Assembly (NCBI GenBank): GCA_035610835.1
Contig: CM069452.1
Span: forward strand, 29,996,143 to 30,060,142
Direction: 5' to 3'
Length of the DNA stretch: 64,000 nucleotides
From: Ophiura sarsii
Lineage: Eukaryota; Echinodermata; Ophiuroidea; Amphilepidida; Ophiuridae
Positions within the stretch are counted from its first letter, which is position 1, and each line of letters starts with the position of its first letter. Under the pieces are notes generated by a model. The model saw only the letters and a program-made list of their open reading frames with translations, was not told where the DNA came from and made no database searches. The position numbers and the translations under genes are program-made. Positions 39,501 through 51,500 of the stretch are shown piece by piece.

Positions 39501-42500
39501 TTTGGGCTGGGTATTTTTTAATTTATTTTTTAAAGAATTTATTTATTTTTTAAGATTTTTTTTCAAGATTTTTTTTTCTTCTTCAAGTCCAATCTGTGAA
39601 AATTGCACAGAAGAAACCAAAATATTCACCATTGGGTTGAAAATACATCCAGTAAGCGTTTTCCTTAGTATCTTCACACATGTTGACTGAAATAATAGGT
39701 TTAAAATCATTGATTTGGTAACATTTAAAAATTTTAAATTTTTAAAAATTCGGCCGGCCGACCTTCCCGATTTTGGGCTTGTGAGGGCAACACAACTTCT
39801 TTTTTTTTTTTTGCCTAAGTTTCTGTCACAAGAATTCAAAGATCCAAACAATCAAACAAAAGCAAATTGGTAAGACAGCAACAACACAACTATGCCATCT
39901 GCAAAAGATAGCCAATACTGGAAATGTATAACTTCAAAACTGGATTTCCCCATCCTCTGTTAAGTATGACATGGCATTGGATAGTTACAATCAGTTTTAT
40001 TTATATGATGGATAGGTATTTTACCACGGATTTGAAATTATACTGGGTTCATTCACAGGTAGGATTTAACATCACTTGAGAACTTTTAACACCACAGTAA
40101 ATGAAATAGACCGTATGTGACCCCTCTCTGAAATTTGGAAACAAATGGACTGTCCCTGTTAAAATGTACAAGCACATCAGTGGCACATGAAATTATCATT
40201 TTCAATTCACTTGCGTAATAAAAAAATACATTCATTGATCTATCATTAGCACCCACCTCCTGAAAGACAATTGAGACAATCAAGTGCATGTATTAATAAT
40301 TACTTACACTTCTTCTGTCTCTAGCAGAGCCTTCTTCTCCTCCAAAGCTTTCATGTGTTTCTTTAGCTCCGCTCTTCTTGTATCGGCTCGGGTAGTTTCA
40401 CCTACAGCCTTTTGGGAATAATTTAAACCAAAAAAAACACAATTGAAATATCATATAATCTGGTTATTGCATTCGCAGATAAGATCAGATTATCTGTGTA
40501 CTACACGGCTGTCATTTGGCAAAACACTGTAACTCAAAAATTTGACATTTTGAGATAAATCATTTGTCAGCAATTTGGGGCATGTTTCGATTTTCTGAAA
40601 ATCTGAAATAACTTAAGTGCTTCCTTTTAAAAATAGTACCCTCTATCTCAGGTGAATGTATACACATTTATGATGATTATTTTGGTTAAACACCGTAGCT
40701 CAAGTTACATGGTAAGTACATAAAGAACTGTGGGGTATTATTTTTGGGAAAACACTGTATCTCTGCAAGTGTTTGCCATAAAATGGTTACTTACGAAGGA
40801 CAGCTTCGCAAATTTGGCGCTGATCAAACTATAGAACCAACACACATTCAATATTGTACTTTATACAATACTGCCATTGTACTGATAGTCTTACACTTTA
40901 TCAAAATAATTGTAGAAAAACATTTAGATAGTATCCCGAAATCCATAACCACCAAATTATAATGACATCAAAACAGATATTATAGATGGTAAATATAATT
41001 TACAATCTAAACAAACAAATCTATATCTAGACTTACCTGAAGCAGGGGCGGTAAGTCTTCTTCTTCAGCCAGGGGTTCTTCCATGTCATCCTTCCCAGAG
41101 CGAAAACTTGACAATTTCTGCAGATCCTGCTTAAGAAACTCTCTGGTGTCTGGTATCTTGCCGACCTCTTGTATCTGTACTCTCTTAGCAGCGGTCTGGG
41201 TAGCCTAAAAAAGATCATGAGTGGGGACTTATGGTCAATACTTTTAGAGTGAGGTTTATTTGTAACAACTATTGAAAAAATAACACCCAAAAAAACATAA
41301 CCAAGTAGTAGATATTAAAACATTTTCTTTTCGTAGTGAGAATATTGAGGACCTCAAAGGAAATATAAATTCCATGTAAAAAGTTAAGCATTGACATTTT
41401 ACCTACAATGTATGTGATTGAATGCTCAGAGGGATCGATATATTTTTCTAATTGAGGATTCCTTTGAATTTTAACAGGTGTAAGGGAAATCTTAAATATC
41501 AAATTTATTTCCATAAAAAAATAATAAATAAAAATAATCAGAAGTGTCAAAAAAGGCAATGTATGTTGCACAAATATCGACAGTGAATATACTGTTTTGA
41601 TTGGCAATTTGCTGACAAAAGCACTGTAACTAAACTGACCAAATGCAGGCATAGCGCACAAACATTTTCTATTTTACACTAATTTGCACATATTGAGGTA
41701 CAGTTTGGCTTTGAACAAGCTTCTAAAATTATCGTTTTGGGGCAAAATGCAAGAAGCACGTGAATATCTACTGCGCTTTCTTCGTAATTTACCCATTGTT
41801 TAGTGTTATGGTAATTAATTTGTTAATCTTATTTATTTTCAAAATGTGCCCCCCCCCCCCCCCCCCCCACACCCAAATCTGGGGCCTTTCTGGCTCAACG
41901 GTAAATCCAGCCGCCCTGTGAGTAATACAGCAGTTATAAACAGGTCAAATTAAATAAACAAGAACAGAGCTTTCCGATTGTGATGTTGAACACCCAGTGC
42001 CTAGAAATACAATTGAAATGTGTTTATTTAGTCCTCTGGCCATTTGGATATCAAGCTTCGCCCCCTCCAACCCCAATATATCAATGACATTCTCAGTTTC
42101 ACATCAAAAGGTATCAAACACTAATTTCAATTGTTTTTACCCTAACAAGGTGAATTTGTCTAAATATATAACTTCCCCAAAAAACTTTCAAATTTCTGGA
42201 GCTGATGCTGTCTAAGGTAGAATCAGTTGACACTCACTGGTATGAACAATAAAAAAAAAGAATGTTGTGACCTACCGTTCTTGCAGAGTGAACCTCTTGT
42301 GTTGGTTTGTCTTTCTTACTCCGCATTTGGTACGATGATTGTGCTCTTTCTGGTGCTTCCTCAATACCCATTTCCTCCATGAGACTCTCAATGTGTAATT
42401 CTGGTAGGGAATCACATCGATTAGCTCTAAAGGTTGGCCGCTTCACTTCGGCTAGTTTTCTGGAAATGAATGATTGAGAAAGGAAGCATATTAAATTTAA

Positions 42501-45500
42501 AACTGATACATATGTCAGCGCACCCCTGCAACAATTAGCCACAATCTCTGAAAATTCCTCTGGAATCACAATAAAGAAGAGGGCAGTTTGAGAATAGTAT
42601 ACCGGATTGTTGTACCAGATTTAAGAACAACACACACATGGTGTGAATAGTAATTTGAGAATTGTATACCCGATTGTTGTACCAGACTATTATATGGCAA
42701 ATACCCCAAATTCTCTCCAGAGATTTTTAAAAAAAGATGATGGTACTTTGTCAATGTTACAATGAGTCAGTATGCGATTGTTTTCCAATTATTGCAATGG
42801 ATCTCCAAAAACATGGAGGAAAAAAGACTGCTGCACCTACTCTCAAAATATTTCCGACACTAACATAAACATTATACAATATATTCTTCACAAATTTACA
42901 TTAACTTTTTAAACTTTTAATACCTGCTCTTTATACGGTAAAACAAATTCTCCATTCTGCTCAGGCTGAAATTTAAAAAAAATGAAGCACAACAGCTGCC
43001 CTAAGGAATAAGGAACCTGAGATAAAAGAAACTGTTTTCCTGTAAATTCTGAACTTATTTATGCTCACCTTGTAAGTCTGATGGTGTCTCGAGTTTCCCC
43101 TTTAGACTCAACAATAGAAGGCGCCACCTCAGGCGGTTCATCGTCAAAAAATAAACCTCGCTGCATCACCTGGACATCTGGAAGAAGATCCAGAACCCTA
43201 CTGGCTTGAATGGGCTGTGGCATCTGACGATTCATATCACGCACCTCCAACTCCACATTTTGTCGGTAGCGTTTCTTTCTCTTTGGACGACTAGTTTCTA
43301 TCTGTAATTTTAAATTCATGTAACAATCGGTTATAAAATGTCTTCCTCAGTTATAAAGTGATTTAATTATAGACTCACTCACAGTATGTATTTAAATACA
43401 TTGCTACCTATGATAAATAGAATTCAACCACCAAAAGGATCCTAATCAATCACATACAACAACAAATATTAGGAACTCAAACTAGCATTGACCAATATAA
43501 ATTTAACCAAAATAAATCTGTGAAAATGCCAAATATGACCATCTACCACAAATGGCCTATATAAACATGGCCTATATCCAATTTTTTAAATATTGAACAG
43601 AACTCCCCTAAAAACCAGCTGATATATTACATTTTCATATTACATTGACGTAATAAATGCCCTTGCCCGGTTATTTTAGTATCAACCAAGCTGATAATAG
43701 GCCCCATCCAAGCTGTTTTAATCAGCAGCCCATAATCCCCGAAAATATGTTACCAAGCTGTTCCAACCAGCAGGCTACCCCCACCATCTCTGACTCATAC
43801 CCTCGCCCGGTTGTATTTGTATCAGGGCAGTTCCAAGCAAAACAGGACATTACAAAATAATAGAAAAATGGGCGTAAGGAACTCGCAAACAGTCCCCGCC
43901 GAATTGCATGGGATTTCCATGATCTGTACCATGTCTGTATGCACCAAGTAGGCTCTGTGGGTGGACAACTCTTTAAAATATTTACCAGTTTCCCAGAGCT
44001 CGCCGCTTCGCGACTGTAACGTCAGTGTTAGGGACAAGGTCGAAACCGCATGTAGGCCTAGCGTGGGGGAAATTATCGCGAGCGAGTTCCATTTTTAACT
44101 GGAATATCAGTAAAATTAGAAAAGTAGCGAGCCCCATACCAGTGCTACATATTACATTGTATTTGTTACCAAAGTAAGACAAAAATAAATTGTTGTGTTG
44201 CCCTCAAGTGCCAAAAATCTTGAAGTCGGGTCGGTCGGTTGGTCGATTTTCCTCCCCTTTTTCTTTGCTGGCAAATATTACTGACAGGACGTGGTACATG
44301 ACAAGACAAAATTGGTCAAGGTCAATTTCACTAATAAATGTTTCTAGTGTGATAATAGTTATATATAAAAGCAAACTTATTCATATCAAGCAGAAAATAG
44401 TAATATTTTGACAAATTGGGTCACCTTTAAATCTTAAAAAAGATGTGATTGTGAATTTTGAGATTTTAGGTTCAGACGCTGAGGACAATGCAACAAAAAC
44501 AATTTTGCCTAAGGCTAATGGACAATTAATGATTTATTGAGAACCTTGTTTCCTATTGATTAATTAAAGGGTCAAGAAACTTGTGGGGAATATGCAAACC
44601 ATCTCTCAGAATTTGTTCCGCCAACAAGACAATCTCTTTTGGTAGAATATGGTCACAGGCATGAAGATACTAGTTTTTGGTAAGACAGTGGCAGAAATCC
44701 TGTTTGCTCATTTTGTCTGCATTATCAGAATTTGTTCCACCAACAAGTCAATCTCTTTTGGTAGAATATGGTCACAGGCATTATAACTTACTAGTTTTTG
44801 GTAAGACAGTGGAAGAAATCCTGTTTGCTCAGTGTCTGCATCATCAGAATTTGTTCCGCCAACAAGACAATCTCTTTTGGTAGAATATGGTCACAGGCAT
44901 TATAACTTACTAGTTTTTGGTAAGACAGTGGAAGAAATCCTGTTTGCTCAGTGTCTGCATCATCAGAATTTGTTCCGCCAACAAGACAATCTCTTTTGGT
45001 AGAATATGGTCACAGGCATTATAACTTACTAGTTTTTGGTAAGACAGTGGAAGAAATCCTGTTTGCTCAGTGTCTGCATCATCAGAATTTGTTCCGCAAA
45101 CAAGTCAATCTCTTGTGGTAGAATATGGTCACAGGCATTATAACTTACTAGTTTTTGGTAAGACAGTGGAAGAAATCCTGTTTGCTCAGTGTCTGCATCA
45201 TCAGAATTTGTTCCGCAAACAAGTCAATCTCTTGTGGTAGAATATGGTCACAGGCATTATAACTTACTAGTTTTTGGTAAGACAGTGGAAGAAATCCTGT
45301 TTGCTCATTGTCTGCATCATCCATTGGAAAATCCTCTTCTGATTCAGATTCACCGCCTCGGATGTCTGCTACAATGTAACGACGTATGGCTAACACATTT
45401 AAACTACAGGTAAATAAGAAATAAGTGGCAGATAAATTTGTATTGATTGTACCATTAATAATATTGTTATCAAAGTACCACATAGTCTTTAATATAGTCT

Positions 45501-48500
45501 CTATCCTCAATTGAGACATTGGCTATGACCTTCATACAATCTATGACAGTCTGCTGTCACATGATTGCTTGAAGTTGGTCATGTGACAGGAAGGAGAGCA
45601 TCATACGCTGACGAAGATATCTATGACAGTCTGCTGTCACATGATTGCTCCAACTTGGTCATGAGACAGGAAGGAGAGCATCATACGCTGACGAAGATAG
45701 CCGCAAAAGCTACATTTATGCTTCAACTCTGACTCTGAAAAGGCATTTATTTTATTTTACACAATTCTTTACTTTTTGAGAGTATAGTTACTTTAAAATT
45801 ACCCTGTATTACAAACGAATTCAACTGAAGTACTTACAATTTATTTGCATCAATAGAAAGTTGTGCTTTTAATCGACTCATATTTGCTGCTCCACTGAAC
45901 ACACCCCTTTGATTGAGTACTGAAAAAGAAAAAGAAAACAATTATAACTGAACACTTCCATGTATAAACATTTTATGCATCCCTCCAGATACCTTTGCAA
46001 ACATACATTTTAACAATAAACCTGAAATATGTTCCACATAATGCTGATAACATACTAGTTTGCTTTGCGATCAGAGTTGCTCCCGATTACGCAATTTACA
46101 TCAATTGTTGTCTAATTGAATGCGATCAAGTCAGCGGCGACCTCACGCACCTTTCCAAATGTTGGGACAGGTCGCACCAAGTCTTTAGGCCTGAATCACT
46201 GCAGTTGACTTCAATCCAACTCGTGCACGAATGGTTGACTCGATCTGTCGAGTAGTTGTGAGCAATTTGCATTACATAGTCCACTCGAGCGACCTAAGAT
46301 CGCTACACCTGCGACCGGCTAGTACATGAGCATTAATGTTTGCAAATGATTGGGTACCGCTCCAGCTAGTCTTTGTTGCAGGGCAAAGTTCTAGAGTGTT
46401 ACAATGATCGTTTTTAATATAATAATCATACATCAAATGAGCGAAGTACCTCTGTGATTAAGCATCAGTTACCCTTATCACTGCATGCCCTCAATGCAAT
46501 TTATATTGCTTTCCACAAACAATAGAGGGCAGTAAATACTTTCAATGTTGGCATCAGAAAACAGTGGACATGATTTGCCACACATTTGAATCTCTGTTAG
46601 TTTCAATGTAAAAATGGATTTGATTATATAATTCCAGAAGATTCAACAACTATTAAAGCTAATTTATTTCATCCTAAAACGCTGGAGTTAGAAAATCAAC
46701 TGAATTTGATCCATCATTTACAATTCATCCCATTCATTTGATAACGTAAACTTGTACGCATAATTCAATCTGTAATATTCAACCTTGAACAAGCCCATGT
46801 TTGTCATCGTCTGGTTTGTATGCCATGTATTTAGTCAAGTTGCATTCTAATTACACCTAAAAGCTTTTATTCCATCATAAGGGCAGTATACACCAATGTT
46901 TACATCAGTGAACCCTTTAACCTATATGGGCAGTTTATCATAGAGCTACAATAAAGTTGAGGTCCTTGTTAACTTATAAATGTTGCTCAGAAAATTGGAA
47001 TTTACGATGTTTGAACTGACTTACTTTGGGCCTTTTCTACATAATGTTGGAAGATCTGTTCACACACTGTTACTATATGCACTGTGATCCGCCTCTGTAA
47101 TTCCTTGTTTTCATCGGCTGTCTGCAAATTATTATTAATACATTTTCATCATTTTTAAAATAAATTTAGCATAAAATAATCTGATAAACATTTATTTTTT
47201 AACAGAAAGGTGAAAAGTGCATTTACATGACGATTTTTACATCATTTGGTTCTGCAAACAAATGCAGTGACTTGCTTTTTTATTAAAGGCCCAACCAAAA
47301 AATCCAGATGTTAAACACATTACAATTGTGGTCTCAGATACTACTGAAAAGCTCAGAGGGTCTACTACATCAACTGTGTCCCTATGGTCAAGGTTTGCAT
47401 GAAATATTTATATGTATGTAAAATTTCGCGACTGGCTAGGATTAGTGAAATTGTCATGCTCACAAGCTTTTAGTTTTTCGTACTAGACATTATAAGAAAT
47501 GTTTACATTTGTAAACATTTCATGATGTAAAAATGTGGGTTCTTCTGCATCATGAACATTTGATGCCGCGAAAAAAATAGTACTTGCTTTAGAAGGTGTC
47601 CTTGTTGGGTAGCACTGCAATACATAATGATATGGTGAACTGTCACTACAAATTACTCTGTACACATCATGTTCTGGTGGACCATGGATATGTGCCACAT
47701 ATCACTCCATTTCCATGGGAAACAAGGATTTTTTGGTTGGGGCTTTGAAGTTGAGACGGGGTGCTTAAAGTTGAGATGTGTTGCTAAGGGTCGCTTGGCC
47801 CAAAACTATCTAAATCACTGCATTTGATTTCCACTCAATCTTTCAAGTAGCTGCGACAGTTTTGTGTTTTACAGCGCCCTCAAGCAACTTATAAATTGCT
47901 ATGACCTGCAATTGATAGAATGTTATGGGCATAAGAATATAAGGAGACATACACTTGTAATCAAATGTGTAAAATTAATCCCGCCACAAGTCGAAATCCT
48001 GTAAAAATCATAACTTTGGGCTGGTAGGTCTGCTTTTCAGTTTATCTCATTTTGCATTCATGGTAGGCTGACAAACAAATATTTAAAAGAGCGTTACTGT
48101 CATAGTCTATCGGCCCAGCAGTGCTTCAATTGCCAGTGGGGACTCCTCTCTTGCTCATTATTATTTGACTCATTTCATCTTGGTGATGGTTTAACATTGA
48201 AAACCAAAATAATTAACTAAGTAACTTTTTCTTTATTATCATCATTATCATAACCATGAGAGATCATGTTAATACCAGCAATAATAAACTTACCAGAAAA
48301 GGATCATCCACCTGACGTCTAATGTCAGGCCATATACAGTTGACCTCACCCATGATCACTCCAGCCTAAGGTTACAAAAACAAACAAAAAAGATAATATA
48401 ACGTCAATTTAAGATTAAGGCGAATTTCTTGTCTTTGATTTTTCGCCTTAACGTCATTTTAAACAACAGATTTCACCCTAACAAACAAAAGATGAAATAA

Positions 48501-51500
48501 ACATCATTATTCTCTTTCCCCTTAATGACGGTTTTAAGCTAGTATTAATTATGTCCCACACCACCCCTTAAATTAAGAAATGGAAAGGGCATGCAATTTC
48601 AGGCAATTTGAAAGGGGCACCAACCAAGGCAATTATGTACTAAAACAGCCAGAATTTGAGGGCATCGAGGCAACCAGGTGGGGCAACGACAGCATTTGCT
48701 AGCATATTCTAGTGAGCATGGCTTATTATCAAGTGCATGCATGATTCCAATGCACATGCGCTCAAAGACAAATCTAGGCATTTAGCATGTAAATGATGCA
48801 TCTACTGTCTATTTCACTATCTCTGGACAGTGATATAATTTTAATACGACAGGAGTGTAAACGGGCCACAAGTGTCAACTTTCCTATAACACAAGAACGG
48901 GATAATGCCAACTTTTCCATTGAAGGAAATCTGTGCCATGGAATTTTAGCGCTCAGATATGTAGCATTATTTTTATACAGACTACTTCTGTACTGTAGGT
49001 TAATTTTAAAAGTACCGCGCAAAGAAAGAAAAACAATCACATGTTTGGAAGTCGCCATATTGATCAAAGCTATGACGAAAGACTTAGGAGATGTCCGCAT
49101 CTCTGTTTCATGTATTGATATTATCGATTTATGCATTGAATTTCCAGCAAGCTGCTGTTGATGAGGCGGTTTTAGTTACGATGAAATCACAATATTGGGT
49201 ATGGCTATCCCATCAGCACTTTGACGAAAGGCTTACGAGATGTCCGCATCTGTTTCATGTATTGATATTATCGATTTATGCATTGAATTCCTGTGTGATA
49301 CCGTCCAGCGACCTGCCGCTGATGAGGCGGTTCTAGTTACGACGACATCACGATATTGGGTATGGCTATACCGTCCAGCGACCTGCTGCTGATGAGGCGG
49401 TTCTAGTTACGACGACATCACAATATTGGGTATGGCTATACCGTCCAGCGACCTGTTGCTGATGAGGCGGTTCTAGTTACGACGACATCACAATATTGGG
49501 TATGGCTATACCGTCCAGCGACCTGCTGCTGATGAGGCGGTTCTAGTTACGAAGACATCACAATATTGGGTATGGCTATACCGTCCAGCGACCTGCTGCT
49601 GATGAGGCGGTTCTAGTTACGACGACATCACAATATTGGGTATGGCTATACCGTCCAGCGACCTGTTGCTGATGAGGCGGTTCTAGTTACGACGACATCA
49701 CAATATTGGGTATGGCTATACCGTCCAGCGACCTGTTGCTGATGAGGCGGTTCTAGTTACGAAGACATCACAATATTGGGTATGGCTATACCGTCCAGCG
49801 ACCTGCTGCTGATGAGGCGGTTCTAGTTACGACGACATCACAATATTGGGTATGGCTATACCGTCCAGCGACCTGTTGCTGATGAGGCGGTTCTAGTTAC
49901 GAAGACATCACAATATTGGGTATGGCTATACCGTCCAGCGACCTGCTGCTCATGAGGCGGTTCTAGTTACGACGACATCACAATATTGGGTATGGCTATA
50001 CCGTCCAGCGACCTGCTGCTGATGAGGCGGTTCTAGTTACGACGACATCACAATATTGGGTATGGCTATACCGTCCAGCGACCTGCTGCTCATGAGGCGG
50101 TTCTAGTTACGACGACATCACAATATTGGGTATGGCTATACCGTCCAGCGACCTGCTGCTGACGAGGCGGTTCTAGTTACGACGACATCACAATATTGGG
50201 TATGGCTATACCGTCCAGCGACCTGCTGCTCATGAGGCGGTTCTAGTTACGACGACATCACAATATTGGGTATGGCTATACCGTCCAGCGACCTGCTGCT
50301 GATGAGGCGGTTCTAGTTACGACGACATCACAATATTGGGTATGGCTATACCGTCCAGCGACCTGCTGCTCATGAGGCGGTTCTAGTTACGAAGACATCA
50401 CAATATTGGGTATGGCTATACCGTCCAGCGACCTGCTGCTGATGAGGCGGTTCTAGTTACGACGACATCACAATATTGGGTATGGCTATACCGTCCAGCG
50501 ACCTGCTGCTGATGAGGCGGTTCTAGTTACGACGACATCACAATATTGGGTATGGCTATCCAATCAGCACTTTCGACACAAACCACCGAGCGTGAATTTA
50601 AAATAATCACATGTTGGGGATGTGCAGTTTAAATTCGTTTAATTGAACATTATAGTTCTGTGTTCAATTAAAATGGTCAATATACATTAGTTATAAATAA
50701 CAGGTTCGCTGTCGTGGGTAGAAAAGAGACAATAATAGGAAAACGATCTCGCCCGGGAGTCGAACCCAGGATCTGTTGCTTGCTTGGCAACTGCCTTATC
50801 CATTGGGCCACAAGTCCTCGCATGGTGAAGCATCTGAAATTCAAACCTAAGCGATCTCGTTTCCCAGTCTCCTGCCACAAGTATTACCCGGAGTAGCTCG
50901 GGCCTATACAAGTGTAAATAATCAAGTGCCGTCCTCCCTGTAGAGGAAAATACATAGAAATAATAGGCATATACGACGGGTATTAAAAAATTATAAATAT
51001 TTTAAACAGGTTTGCCGTCGTGGGTAGAAAAGAGACAATAATAGGAAAACGATCTCGCCCGGGAGTCTAATATACATTAGATAATTATTTTGTTCATGTA
51101 AGGGATACTGTCAGTACTTACCAATGCTTGTTGGTCATCTATTGTTATATGCTGTGTGTCTGGATTGGCAGCAATACGTCGTCTGATCAGCTTGGCAAGC
51201 ACTTTAAAAGTCGCTGGGGGGACTTTGATACCCTCCTGTGAATAGATTTAAAAAGTAACAAGAAATTCATTTTGTAGTTCTAAATTGGTAAGCAACATAT
51301 GTGACCCGACATGAGTAAATGAGGCACAAGACGGCAGTAGCTGATTTGATTTAATAGTGAAAATGAACTGTACTGCTAGCAGAACGGTTTATTTTTCACT
51401 CTAAAACCATGATTTTGAAGTAATTAGGAATCGTATCACATAATATACCTTTAATTTGCTGCTGTCAGGAGGCTTATTCATTTGGAGCTAATTAAAGTAA

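Noticed and set aside
41269..41661. 130-residue minus-strand frame next to exon 12
   Set aside because: Lies in intron 11 directly upstream of exon 12 and has no matching splice signals; phase of the exons on both sides is satisfied without it.
48774..49161. Overlapping frames of about 120 residues on both strands
   Set aside because: Both fall in the divergent edge of the satellite region; opposite-strand open frames of the same size indicate composition, not coding.
49301..50560. Hammerhead ribozyme in the 70-bp satellite (CTGATGAGGCGG core-like word)
   Set aside because: The CUGAUGA box is present in most copies, but the required GAAA box after stem II is missing (CGACGAC or CGAAGAC instead) and no good stem II or III forms. 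Copies with CATGAGG also break the box.
49301..50560. CRISPR-like array
   Set aside because: The repeats are contiguous 70-bp units without unique spacers, in a eukaryotic intron; it is a tandem satellite.
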